Assembly (NCBI RefSeq): GCF_003097235.1
Contig: NZ_QEQQ01000005.1
Coordinates: 186,001 to 250,000 of the forward strand
Direction: 5' to 3'
Length of the DNA stretch: 64,000 nt
From: Pseudomonas sp. CC120222-01a
GTDB lineage: Bacteria; Pseudomonadota; Gammaproteobacteria; Pseudomonadales; Pseudomonadaceae
This document shows positions 47,253 to 54,992 of the stretch, piece by piece. The stretch's first letter is position 1. Every line of letters begins with the position of its first letter. The notes beneath the pieces are model-generated. The model made no database searches. It was not told the DNA's origin and saw nothing but the letters and a program-made list of their open reading frames with translations. Position numbers and translations under genes: made by a program.

Positions 47253-48347
47253 TTAAGGCTTGTGCGCCCGCGACAGGAATTCGTGCGACTGCATTTCCAG
47301 CAACCGACTCAGGGTCCGCTGGAATTCGAAGCTCAGGCGCCCGCCGGTGTACAGGTCCTTCAGCTCCACCTCGGCCGAGATGATCAGCTTGACGTTGCGG
47401 TCGTAGAACTCGTCCACCATGTTGATGAAGCGGCGGGCGATGTCGTCGGTGGTGACACCCATCTGCTCGACGTTGCTCAGCAACACGGCGTGGAAGATCT
47501 TGCCCAGCTCGATGTAGTCGTTCTGGCTGCGCGGCCCGTCGCACAGGGCGCGGAAGTCGAACCAGGCGACGTCGTCGCAGGTGCGCAGGGCATTGATCGG
47601 GCGGTTTTCGATCATCAGCACGTCGTTCTCGACGGCCTGGGTGCACTCGGGCGTCAGCGCCTTGAAGCTGGCGCGCATGCTCTGGTGCGCCGCATCATTG
47701 AGCGGGAAGTGGAACAGTTCGGCCTGTTCCAGGTGGCGCAGACGGTAGTCGACGCCACTGTCGACGTTCACCACGTCGGTGTACTGCTTGATCATGGCGA
47801 TGGCCGGCAGGAAGCGCGCACGCTGCAGACCGTCCTTGTACAGGCCGTCAGGGACGATGTTGGAGGTCGCCACCAGCGAGACACCGTTCTTGAACAGCTC
47901 TTCCATCAAGGTACCGAGGATCATGGCATCGGTAATGTCGGAAACGAAGAATTCGTCGAAGCAGATTACCTTGGCTTCTTCGCTGAAGCGCTTGGCGATG
48001 AGGGTCAGCGGGTTCTTCTCGCCCTTGAGGGTTTTCATTTCCTCGTGGACGCGCTTCATGAAGCGGTGGAAGTGCGTGCGCATCTTCTGCTTGAACGGCA
48101 GCGCTTCGTAGAAGGTGTCGACCAGGTAGGTCTTGCCACGCCCTACCCCACCCCAGAAGTACAGGCCTTTGACTGGCGTCTGCTCCTTCTTGCCGAACAG
48201 CTTGCCGAACATGCCCGGCTTGTTGTTCTGCGCGTGCACCAGGTCGTCGTACAGACGCTGCAGGTGACGTACCGCAGTTTCCTGCGCCGCATCATGGAAG
48301 AAGTCGGGACGTTTCAGATCTGCTTGATATCGTTCTAGGGGCGTCAT
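47253..48347 (-). CDS. zapE: Cell division protein ZapE (AFG1-like ATPase)
   Basis: 364 residues. Walker A GGVGRGKT (about 66-73), Walker B VICFDEFFVSD, and the AFG1 tail (YDRNVKLIISAEVELKDLYTGGRLSFEFQRTLSRLLEMQS). In E. coli ZapE acts at the Z ring and destabilises FtsZ polymers. It is convergent with the GlxA-type gene and lies downstream of trpS across a repeat region. Confidence 0.94.
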   Translation of the reverse strand: MTPLERYQADLKRPDFFHDAAQETAVRHLQRLYDDLVHAQNNKPGMFGKLFGKKEQTPVKGLYFWGGVGRGKTYLVDTFYEALPFKQKMRTHFHRFMKRVHEEMKTLKGEKNPLTLIAKRFSEEAKVICFDEFFVSDITDAMILGTLMEELFKNGVSLVATSNIVPDGLYKDGLQRARFLPAIAMIKQYTDVVNVDSGVDYRLRHLEQAELFHFPLNDAAHQSMRASFKALTPECTQAVENDVLMIENRPINALRTCDDVAWFDFRALCDGPRSQNDYIELGKIFHAVLLSNVEQMGVTTDDIARRFINMVDEFYDRNVKLIISAEVELKDLYTGGRLSFEFQRTLSRLLEMQSHEFLSRAHKP

Positions 48348-48450
48348 GATTTCGTTAGCGAGGCAACAAAAAACGGGCCGTCACTGTAGCGACAGGCCCG
48401 CTTAATGGCAATCAGACTTGCGGCGAAATGCCTCAGGCGGTATGCATTCC

Positions 48451-48537
48451 CTGTGGGAGCGGGCATGCCCGCGAACACCGGCAAAGCCGGTGCCAAGCAC
48501 CGCAGCGCCTGCTTCGCGGGCTTGCCCGCTCCCACAG
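48451..48537. repeat. REP pair between trpS and zapE
   Basis: CTGTGGGAGCGGGCATGCCC (from 48451) faces GGGCTTGCCCGCTCCCACAG (ending 48537), each with an adjoining GCGAA core. A separate hairpin, CACCGGC-AAA-GCCGGTG (48476-48492), sits between them. Confidence 0.75.
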
Positions 48538-48547
48538 TTCAACACCC

Positions 48548-49897
48548 TCAGTCCTGCTGTGGTGCCAGGGCCTCATGCAGACTTTGAATGGCTGCATCAC
48601 GGGCTTCGGCGCTGTCGAACTGCGGCCCGTCGGCAACCTGTTCGTCGTTCAGCCACAGGCTGAAGCCCAGGCCGTCAACGCGCACATCGGCCTCGCCACC
48701 CTGTTGCAGCTGCTTGCTCACGGCACCGGCGCTCTTGCCGTCGGCGAAGCTGCGCGACAGCAGCAGTTGCTCGCCATCGGCGGCCAGCAGGCGGAAGCGG
48801 AAGCTGCCGTCTTCGTCACGGAAGCTGACGAAACGCGCGCTCTTGGCGGCTTTCTTCTTCACTTCGGTGCTGGCCTGCACGCTGCTGCGGAACGAGCGCA
48901 GGCCAACGGCCTCACGCAGCTGCTCGAGGAACGGCGTGGCGATCTTGCGGGCCTTGGCGGCGCCGGCGAGGAGGATGTCCTCCAGGTCTGCCGGGCGCGA
49001 GATCAGCTGGTGGTAGTGCTCGCGCTTCTCGGCCAGCTGGCCGTCGAGCAGCTGGAACAGGCGTTGCTTCGCTTCGCCCCAGCCCAGGCCCTGCAGCAGT
49101 TCTTCGCGGAACTCGGCGCACTGCGATGGCGTCGAGAAGGCCTGGAACAGGGTGAACAGGTGCGAATTGTCCGGATCCTTGGCTTCGCCAGGCGCACGCG
49201 AGTCGGTGACGATGCGCGAGATGGCGTCTTTCATGTCCTTGGCGCTGGTGAACAGCGGGATGGTGTTGTCGTAGCTCTTGGACATCTTGCGACCGTCCAG
49301 GCCCGGCAGGGTCGCCACGCTCTCTTCGATCACCGCTTCCGGCAGGGCGAAGAAGTCATTGCCCTGGCCGAACAGGTGGTTGAAACGCTGACCGATGTCG
49401 CGGGCCATTTCCACGTGCTGGATCTGGTCACGGCCGACCGGCACCTTGTTGGCGTTGAACATCAGGATGTCCGCGGCCATCAGTACCGGGTAGCTGTACA
49501 GGCCCATGGTCACGCCGGCATCCGGGTCTTCGCCGGTTTCCAGGTTCTTGTCCACCGAGGCCTTGTAGGCGTGGGCGCGGTTGAGCAGGCCCTTGGCGGC
49601 GACGCAGGTCAGCAGCCAGGTCAGTTCGGGGATCTCAGGGATGTCGGACTGACGGTAGAAGGTCACCTTCGCCGGGTCCAGGCCACCGGCCAGCCAGGTG
49701 GCGGCGATTTCCAGGCGCGAGCGCTGGATGCGCAGCGGGTCGTCGCACTTGATCAGGGCGTGGTAGTCGGCCAGGAAGTAGAACGAGTCGACACCCGGCT
49801 GCTGGCTGGCGACGATCGCCGGGCGAATGGCGCCGGCGTAGTTGCCCAGGTGCGGGGTGCCGGTGGTGGTGATACCGGTGAGGATGCGCGTGGTCAT
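48548..49897 (-). CDS. trpS: Tryptophanyl-tRNA synthetase with C-terminal extension
   Basis: 449 residues, over 100 longer than typical TrpS. The class I core has the HIGH-like TPHLGN (14-19) and KMSKS (204-208). After about residue 345 comes an extension containing [31 protein letters not shown], which resembles the DUF1508/YegP beta-strand unit. Extended TrpS occurs in other pseudomonads. The extension's function is unknown. Confidence 0.94.
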   Translation of the reverse strand: MTTRILTGITTTGTPHLGNYAGAIRPAIVASQQPGVDSFYFLADYHALIKCDDPLRIQRSRLEIAATWLAGGLDPAKVTFYRQSDIPEIPELTWLLTCVAAKGLLNRAHAYKASVDKNLETGEDPDAGVTMGLYSYPVLMAADILMFNANKVPVGRDQIQHVEMARDIGQRFNHLFGQGNDFFALPEAVIEESVATLPGLDGRKMSKSYDNTIPLFTSAKDMKDAISRIVTDSRAPGEAKDPDNSHLFTLFQAFSTPSQCAEFREELLQGLGWGEAKQRLFQLLDGQLAEKREHYHQLISRPADLEDILLAGAAKARKIATPFLEQLREAVGLRSFRSSVQASTEVKKKAAKSARFVSFRDEDGSFRFRLLAADGEQLLLSRSFADGKSAGAVSKQLQQGGEADVRVDGLGFSLWLNDEQVADGPQFDSAEARDAAIQSLHEALAPQQD

Positions 49898-49922
49898 GGG
49901 TGTTCGCTTATTCAGGCTTGGC

Positions 49923-50558
49923 TCAGTTCGAAAGGCGCGGCAGCAGCAGATCCTTCAGATCGGTCAGCTTGCCATGGAAGAAGTGTCCGCATTCTGCCAC
50001 TTTCAGCAGCTCATGGGGGCGCCCCAGTGCGTCGGACCATTCGTAAACCAGTTGCGGATCGACGACTTCGTCGGCGTCAGGCTGCACCACGGCGATCGGG
50101 CAGCGTTGCGGCAGCGGGAAGTCGGCGGTCAGGCGCATCACCGCCGGGGCGATCATGAACAGCTGTTGTAACTCCACACCGTGCGCTTCCAGGCGCCCGG
50201 CCAGGCTGGTGGCGACGAAGCCGCCGAACGAGAAGCCCATCAGCACCAGCGGCAGTTCAGGGTGCTTCGCACGCAGCCACGCGGCGGCGGCCTCGGCATC
50301 GGCCACTTCGCCAGCGCCCATGTCATGGCTGCCGGCGCTCTGGCCAACACCGCGGTAGTTGAAGCGCAAGGTCACGTAGCCGGCGTCGCGGGCGGTGCGC
50401 TGCAGGGTAGAGACCACCTTGTTGAGCATGGTGCCGCCCTGGACCGGGTTGGGGTGGCAGATCAGCACCGCACCGCGGGCATCGGCCACATCCAGGTACA
50501 AGGCTTCCAGCTGGCCGATCGGGCCGTCGATGAACAAGGGGGTTTCGCGGACAAGCAA
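49923..50558 (-). CDS. Alpha/beta hydrolase (COG2945-like)
   Basis: 211 residues. The nucleophile elbow GFSFGG places the serine at 110; [15 protein letters not shown] and [12 protein letters not shown] are typical of the family; an acid (PDADEVVDP) and histidine (CGHFFHG) complete a plausible triad. Substrate unknown. Located just upstream of trpS on the same strand (25 bp), so probably co-transcribed. Confidence 0.88.
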   Translation of the reverse strand: MLVRETPLFIDGPIGQLEALYLDVADARGAVLICHPNPVQGGTMLNKVVSTLQRTARDAGYVTLRFNYRGVGQSAGSHDMGAGEVADAEAAAAWLRAKHPELPLVLMGFSFGGFVATSLAGRLEAHGVELQQLFMIAPAVMRLTADFPLPQRCPIAVVQPDADEVVDPQLVYEWSDALGRPHELLKVAECGHFFHGKLTDLKDLLLPRLSN

Positions 50559-50693
50559 GGCACTACTCCGTGACCTCGAAGGGGGTCGTTTCGTCTAGGT
50601 GAGGAATTCTGTTCTGATTTGCGATCGCTCGCGGTATACAGCGCAGGTCTGAGCCGTTAACGTAAAGCAAAGCCGTTTATAGAGGAAGGACTC

Positions 50694-51131
50694 GTGGAAC
50701 TCTCGCTCCTTGTTTGGTTGTTGCCAACCCTGGCCCTGGTCATCGGTGTGGCGGTCGGTTTCATCGTGGCCCGCCTGCTGCCCAACGCGGCGCCCAGCAA
50801 TACCCAGCGCCAACTGGATGACATCCAGAAGCGTTTCGACAGCTATCAGAACGAAGTGGTCACCCACTTCAACAGCACCGCCATGCTGGTCAAGAAACTG
50901 ACCCAGAGCTACCAGGACGTGCAAGATCATCTGGCCGAAGGCGCCAACAGCCTGGCGCTTGACGATGTCACCCGCCAGCGTCTGCTTGCCGCACTGCACT
51001 CCGAGAGCACCCAGGGTCCGCGTGACCGCCTGACCCCGCCGAAAGACACCGCTGAAGTGCCACGTGACTATGCACCGAAGTCGCCGAACTCGCCGGGCAT
51101 GCTCGACGAGAGCTACGGGCTCAAGCGCTGA
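50694..51131 (+). CDS. zapG: ZapG/YhcB family (DUF1043) envelope protein
   Basis: 145 residues. One N-terminal membrane helix (LSLLVWLLPTLALVIGVAVGFIVARLL), then a coiled-coil region (QRQLDDIQKRFDSYQNEVVTHFNSTAMLVKKLTQSY) and a disordered tail. YhcB/ZapG links envelope growth and division in E. coli. The start is GTG at 50694, preceded by AGAGGAAGGA. Divergent from the hydrolase gene. Confidence 0.88.
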   Translation: MELSLLVWLLPTLALVIGVAVGFIVARLLPNAAPSNTQRQLDDIQKRFDSYQNEVVTHFNSTAMLVKKLTQSYQDVQDHLAEGANSLALDDVTRQRLLAALHSESTQGPRDRLTPPKDTAEVPRDYAPKSPNSPGMLDESYGLKR

Positions 51132-51138
51132 AATGAAC

Positions 51139-51164
51139 AAGGCCTCGCAAGAGGCCTTTTTCTT
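51139..51164 (+). terminator. Rho-independent terminator of zapG
   Basis: AAGGCCTC (51139-51146) and GAGGCCTT (51151-51158) with a GCAA tetraloop, followed by TTTCTT on the plus strand, 8 bp past the stop. Confidence 0.88.
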
Positions 51165-51178
51165 GGGTTGGACTCACT

Positions 51179-51270
51179 GGCCTCTTCGCGGGCACGCCCG
51201 CTCCCACAGGGACGGCGCAGGTTTGAGGCTGCGCGATCTCTGTGGGAGCGGGCGTGCCCGCGAAGAGGCC
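51179..51270. repeat. REP pair between zapG and megL
   Basis: The left arm (51179-51208, GGCCTCTTCGCGGGCACGCC onward) and right arm (51241-51270) are near-perfect reverse complements over 30 bp. Both contain the full REP core. The 32-bp middle segment is not palindromic. Confidence 0.8.
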
Positions 51271-51281
51271 TGAGAGGCAAC

Positions 51282-52478
51282 CTAGCTGCAAGCCATCAAT
51301 GCCTGCCCCACATCCGCCAGCAGATCCTCCACATCCTCCAGCCCCACCGACAACCGCACCAGGCCCTCCGAAATACCATGATGCGCCCGCTCGTCGGGGG
51401 TATAGCTGGAATGGGTCATGCTCGCCGGATGCTGCGCCAGCGATTCGGCATCACCCAGGCTCACCGCCCGGACAAACAGTTGCAGCGCATTCATGAAGCG
51501 CCGACCGGCCTCGATCCCGCCCTTGAGCTCGAAAGCAATCATCCCACCCGGCAAGCGCATCTGCCGCTGCGCCAGTTCGTATTGGCCAAACGATGGCAGC
51601 CCAGGATATTGAATCAGCTCCACCTGCGGCTGACGCGCGAGGAACTCGGCGACCCGCTGGGCATTCGCACAGTGACGGTCCATGCGCAACGCGAGCGTCT
51701 TGATGCCACGCATCAACAGCGAGGCATCGTGCGGCGACAGCACCGCGCCAGTCATGTCCTTGAGGCCTTCCAGACGAATCCGGTCCACCAGCGCCTTGCG
51801 CCCGATCACCAACCCTGCCGTGATATCGCCGTGGCCACTGAGGTACTTGGTCGCCGAATGCACGACCAGGTCAGCCCCCAGCTCCAATGGCCGTTGCAGG
51901 TAAGGCGTGCAATAGGTGTTGTCGACCACGATATGCAGGTCATGCCCCCGCGCCGCTTCGGCCACTGCCGCGATATCGACCAGTTGCATGTTCGGGTTGG
52001 CCGGGGTTTCGAAGTAGATCATCCGGGTCTTGTGGGTGATCGCCGCCTTCAGCGCCTTGGTGTCATTGAGGTCGACATGGCGCACCTTCACCCCGAACTC
52101 ACCGATGCCATGGTGCATGTAGGCGAAGGTGCAGCCATACACCGTGCGCCCGACAATCAGCTCGTCGCCGGAGCGCAGCAGGGTCCATAGCGTCGAGGTG
52201 ATGGCCCCCATGCCCGACGCCAGCGCCAGGCCTGCCTCGCCCCCTTCCAGTGACGCCATGCGCTGCTCCAGCAACGCCAAAGTCGGGTTTGAAATACGGC
52301 TGTAGAAGTGCCCGCCCTCCTCCCCGGCAAAGCACGCGGCGCCGTATTCAACGCTGGGGAAGGCATAGGTTGCGGTCTGGTAAACCGGTGGCACCAGGGC
52401 GCCGCCGTGGGAAAGCGGGTCGTAGCCATGATGGATGGCGCGGGTGGAAAAACCGGTGTTGTTATGGGAGTCGCGCAT
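51282..52478 (-). CDS. megL: L-methionine gamma-lyase
   Basis: 398 residues, the same length and numbering as P. putida methionine gamma-lyase (MdeA). The catalytic residues specific to that enzyme are present: Cys116 and Tyr114 in VYGCTF and the PLP lysine Lys211 in HSATKYLSGHGD. It splits methionine to methanethiol, 2-oxobutyrate and ammonia. Cystathionine gamma-lyase family members usually lack Cys116. Divergent from an Lrp-type regulator, as in the described mde locus. Confidence 0.93.
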   Translation of the reverse strand: MRDSHNNTGFSTRAIHHGYDPLSHGGALVPPVYQTATYAFPSVEYGAACFAGEEGGHFYSRISNPTLALLEQRMASLEGGEAGLALASGMGAITSTLWTLLRSGDELIVGRTVYGCTFAYMHHGIGEFGVKVRHVDLNDTKALKAAITHKTRMIYFETPANPNMQLVDIAAVAEAARGHDLHIVVDNTYCTPYLQRPLELGADLVVHSATKYLSGHGDITAGLVIGRKALVDRIRLEGLKDMTGAVLSPHDASLLMRGIKTLALRMDRHCANAQRVAEFLARQPQVELIQYPGLPSFGQYELAQRQMRLPGGMIAFELKGGIEAGRRFMNALQLFVRAVSLGDAESLAQHPASMTHSSYTPDERAHHGISEGLVRLSVGLEDVEDLLADVGQALMACS

Positions 52479-52605
52479 GGCAACAGCCTCTGGTGGTTTG
52501 TTATAAGCTTATGCCACCGAGCTGCCTGAATTTTTCCAAAATTGCCCACGCATTCGCGCCTGTTTTGGAATGAAAACAACAAATACAACACCAGGAGGGC
52601 AAATC

Positions 52606-53085
52606 ATGCCTTCAAGCCTCGACCGTACCGACCGCGCCCTGCTCGCGGCCCTGCAGGACAATGCCCGCCTGACCATCTCCGAACTCGCCGACCAGGTTGC
52701 GCTGACTACCTCGCCTTGCTGGCGACGGGTCAAACTGCTGGAGGACAACGGCTACATCACCGGTTACCAGGCCATCTTGTCGCCCAAGTCGCTGGGGTTT
52801 GGGGTGACGGCGTTTGTCAGCATCATGATGGACTCGCATACCAAGGACATGGCTTTGGCGTTCGAGCAAAGGCTGATGGAGATTCCCGAGATCGTGTCTT
52901 GCCACAACATATCCGGACGGTATGACTTTCTGTTGGAAATCCTGGCGAGGGATCTGGAGTCGTTTGGGGAATTTACCCGGGAAGTGCTGCAGCGATTGCC
53001 GGGGGTGAAGGAGATTTATTCGAGTTTTTCCTATAAGGCGGTCAAGGAAAAACGAGTGATTCCGGTATCAGAAACCCATATTTGA
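52606..53085 (+). CDS. mdeR: Lrp/AsnC-family regulator (probable MdeR)
   Basis: 159 residues. N-terminal HTH (DRTDRALLAALQDNARLTISELADQVALTTSPCWRRVKLLEDNGYI) and the C-terminal RAM ligand-binding domain (VSIMMDSHTK... VSCHNISGRYDFLLEILARD). The divergent position next to megL matches MdeR, the regulator described for the P. putida mde genes. AGGAGG lies 10 bases before the ATG at 52606, which sets the start over an upstream ATG at 52570. Confidence 0.88.
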   Translation: MPSSLDRTDRALLAALQDNARLTISELADQVALTTSPCWRRVKLLEDNGYITGYQAILSPKSLGFGVTAFVSIMMDSHTKDMALAFEQRLMEIPEIVSCHNISGRYDFLLEILARDLESFGEFTREVLQRLPGVKEIYSSFSYKAVKEKRVIPVSETHI

Positions 53086-53221
53086 GCATGCGATTACGCC
53101 GCTGGGGACTGGTCCTACAAACAAATAAAAAAAGCCTTACGCCGTACATAGCACCCTGAATATTTCCCTACTGGACAACCGAGGCGATGATCTCAGCATC
53201 CATCAAGAGAGATGCGCTGAC

Positions 53222-53542
53222 ATGGCACTTCAGCTACCCAGTCACATCGCAGAAAAACTGGCAAAACATACCTTCCACAGCTTCGACGATTTCTCCCAAG
53301 CCTTCTGGCTGGCAATCGCCGAAGACCCCGTCTTTTCCCAACAATTCATTCCCTCGCAACTGAACCGTATCAAGCAAGGCTGGCCGCCCCGCGCGCCCTT
53401 TGGCGAAACCGTAAACGGCCTCCGTTCTTACCAACTCTGCCACCTCAACCCACCCGAGTTCGGCGGTGGGATCTATGATGCAGAAAACCTGCGGATCATG
53501 AGCGCCCTGCAGTACGCGCTGTCTTCGGAGGTGGAGTGGTGA
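53222..53542 (+). CDS. Stand-alone DNase-colicin/S-pyocin-like domain lacking catalytic residues
   Basis: 106 residues. It aligns with nearly the whole cytotoxic DNase domain of colicin E9/S-type pyocins: LPSHIAEKLAKHTFHSFDDF and FWLAIAEDPVFSQQF match the N-terminal helices, and CHLNPPEFGGGIYDAENLRI matches the HNH motif HHDKP...GGVYDMNNIRV. The catalytic set is degraded. By E9 numbering from memory, Glu100 is Gln71, His102 is Cys73, His127 is Tyr98 and His131 is Ser102; only His103 (His74) remains. There is no translocation or receptor domain. The stop overlaps the immunity gene start. Confidence 0.7.
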   Translation: MALQLPSHIAEKLAKHTFHSFDDFSQAFWLAIAEDPVFSQQFIPSQLNRIKQGWPPRAPFGETVNGLRSYQLCHLNPPEFGGGIYDAENLRIMSALQYALSSEVEW

Positions 53543-53802
53543 TCAGTCGAAAACACTCCCTTGCCGACTACACCTGTGCCGAATTCAGGGCAGTAGTTGA
53601 CGAACTGCTACAGGCCTCTGGCACCTCTTCCTGGCAAGATCGATTACTCGAACACTTTATCGAGATGGCCGAACACCCGGATGGTTCCGACCTCCTCTAC
53701 TACCCGGCAAACGAACTGGAGGGCTGCGCCGTGGGCGTGATCGCACGCATCATCGCCTGGCGAAAATCTAAGGGACTTCCCCTGTTCAAGGACGTGCAAT
53801 GA
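53539..53802 (+). CDS. Colicin/pyocin DNase immunity protein (Im9 family)
   Basis: 87 residues. Strong match to the four-helix Im2/Im7/Im8/Im9 family: SLADYTCAEFRAVVDELL (helix I), LLEHFIEMAEHPDGSDLLYYP (helices II-III with the toxin-contacting Asp-Leu-x-Tyr-Tyr-Pro core), and GVIARIIAWRKSKGLPLFK. These proteins bind the cognate DNase exosite and block DNA access. GTG at 53539 overlaps the preceding TGA (GTGA) and has GGAGG 7 bases upstream; GTG at 53536 is an alternative. Family-typical length. Confidence 0.88.
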   Translation: MISRKHSLADYTCAEFRAVVDELLQASGTSSWQDRLLEHFIEMAEHPDGSDLLYYPANELEGCAVGVIARIIAWRKSKGLPLFKDVQ

Positions 53803-53981
53803 ACAAGTCTGTATGGATATTGATGCTGCTTCTATCCGGTTGTGCCGACGGCAGGATCCTCATTCTGCCTAATCTGCAGGAGCAGAAGTTCGCCTGCGAC
53901 ATGGATCCTTACAAGCAAGGTTGCGAACGCCATAGTGACTATGACCGGCACTACAAGTCGCTCGAGGGCAAAAAGGGCTAG
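53799..53981 (+). CDS. Small lipoprotein, colicin-lysis-gene position
   Basis: 60 residues. Short signal MNKSVWILMLLLSGC with lipobox LSGC (Cys15), leaving a 46-residue mature lipoprotein with two further cysteines (33, 42). Not recognised by sequence. It overlaps the immunity gene by 4 bp (ATGA) and has AAGGA upstream, so it is part of the same operon. In DNase colicin operons the gene after immunity encodes a lipoprotein of similar size that releases the toxin; the same role here is inference from position and type only. Confidence 0.65.
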   Translation: MNKSVWILMLLLSGCADGRILILPNLQEQKFACDMDPYKQGCERHSDYDRHYKSLEGKKG

Positions 53982-53988
53982 TTAACAT

Positions 53989-54171
53989 ATGCCATTCATT
54001 CAGCGCTACCAGCGCATACCACCGCGATTGCTCGGAGGAAACCTTGTCTTGTTCGAAGGCCGTGAGTGCCAAGTCGATGCGGTAAGCCACCAGCTTGTAA
54101 TGGAAGCCCTGCTATCGAATGGCGAGACAGCAGTAGAGTTCCTGGAGAGCTTGGGTGTAGTCCTGGAGTAA
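53989..54171 (+). CDS. Unknown 60-residue protein
   Basis: MPFIQRYQRIPPRLLGGNLVLFEGRECQVDAVSHQLVMEALLSNG... (shown in part). No family recognised, no signal or membrane segment. It begins 7 bp after the lipoprotein stop and ends just before a hairpin, so it is probably the last gene of the four-gene unit. Lack of a clear ribosome binding site keeps confidence moderate. Confidence 0.5.
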   Translation: MPFIQRYQRIPPRLLGGNLVLFEGRECQVDAVSHQLVMEALLSNGETAVEFLESLGVVLE

Positions 54172-54180
54172 GGAACAATG

Positions 54181-54202
54181 CGGGCCTCTCATGAGGCCCG
54201 TT
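54181..54202 (+). terminator. Hairpin ending the bacteriocin-like unit
   Basis: CGGGCCTC and GAGGCCCG around TCAT (about 54182-54201), followed by TTCTC on the plus strand. It lies between the convergent unknown gene and the HTH gene and could act on both. Confidence 0.6.
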
Positions 54203-54203
54203 C

Positions 54204-54836
54204 TCACTGCCCTGTCATCAGCGCATTCCGGTAATCACGCTTGATGATGTCCAGAGCTGCAGGATCATCCAGCACTTCGAATCGGGGCAACACGTTGCCA
54301 GGTTCGCCTGGGTCGGAATAATCCATTCTGCCGACCAGATGCTGAACAAGCGTGTTCATGGCTTCGGTATCGGCGGGGTCGACATCAAGCGACCTGATCA
54401 ATGCTTCAATAATCAACCTTGGCTTGTTTTCGACAAACTGAAACGCAGGGTAGAACTTTCTGCGGTTGCCCGTGTTGGTATACGCCAAGAGTTTACCCGC
54501 CTTGGTCTTCTGACTCAGCGCTTGCTTGGTAATGCCCAGGATTTCGCAGGCTGCTTTGGCATCGAGCAGTTCACAGCGGCTGTCTACCCGTTCAAAGGCA
54601 CGTGCCTTCATCCTGGCCACAGCTTCCTGATTGCGCGTTGCAATACTGCGCTTGGCTTCAACTTCGACCTTGGCGAGCGCAGCAAAAGCCTTCTCGTCCG
54701 CAAGCGCCACGGCTTTTAGCACTACCGCCGCCGACGCTCGCGCAAGATGCTCCTCGAAGCGCTCCCGCAATGCCGCCTTGGCGGCCTCGATATGAGCGAG
54801 CGCAGGATGAATGGCATCGTGGGTGACCACACTCAT
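54204..54836 (-). CDS. Helix-turn-helix protein of unknown function
   Basis: 210 residues. An alanine-rich helical, probably coiled-coil N-terminal half (about 10-85) is followed by a helix-turn-helix (LLDAKAACEILGITKQALSQKTKAGKLLAY, about 90-120) and a C-terminal region (FYPAFQF... EAMNTLVQHLVGRMDYSDP). The HTH-plus-tail arrangement recalls antitoxins paired with RES-type toxins, but no toxin gene is adjacent and the similarity is weak. AGGAGGA lies just before the ATG. A DNA-binding role is inferred. Confidence 0.7.
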   Translation of the reverse strand: MSVVTHDAIHPALAHIEAAKAALRERFEEHLARASAAVVLKAVALADEKAFAALAKVEVEAKRSIATRNQEAVARMKARAFERVDSRCELLDAKAACEILGITKQALSQKTKAGKLLAYTNTGNRRKFYPAFQFVENKPRLIIEALIRSLDVDPADTEAMNTLVQHLVGRMDYSDPGEPGNVLPRFEVLDDPAALDIIKRDYRNALMTGQ

Positions 54837-54873
54837 GGTTCCTCCTCAGGGCCTGAATAGCCCCTGTGCCCAT

Positions 54874-54903
54874 AGGCTAAAGGCGCCGCACCACTCATGT
54901 CAA
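54874..54903 (-). promoter_or_regulatory. Predicted promoter of the HTH gene
   Basis: Minus strand -35 TTGACA (54898-54903, perfect consensus), 18-bp spacer, -10 TAGCCT (54874-54879). A second TTGACA starts 9 bp upstream. The expected start gives a leader of about 30 nt ending in AGGAGGA. Confidence 0.5.
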
Positions 54904-54950
54904 CTTGTCAATTAGTCCATATGTAAAGCTTGTGCTGACTTCACAGATAC

Positions 54951-54977
54951 AAAAAACCCCGCCGAAGCGGGGTTTTT
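54951..54977 (-). terminator. Rho-independent terminator of cysD-cysNC
   Basis: AAAAACCCCGC (54952-54962) and GCGGGGTTTTT (54967-54977) around CGAA, with T-run on both strands. It lies 15 bp past the cysNC stop. Confidence 0.92.
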
Positions 54978-54992
54978 CACAAGCAGCAATAC

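Noticed and set aside
53090..53221. Possible LexA or pyocin P-box upstream of the DNase-like gene
   Set aside because: Colicin operons are SOS-controlled, so a CTG-N10-CAG box was sought. Only CTG-N12-CTG (near 53157) was found, which does not fit.
53460..53545. A frameshift hiding the missing HNH histidines of the DNase-like protein
   Set aside because: The other two frames were read across the 3' end; neither supplies an H-x3-H pair, so the loss is by substitution.
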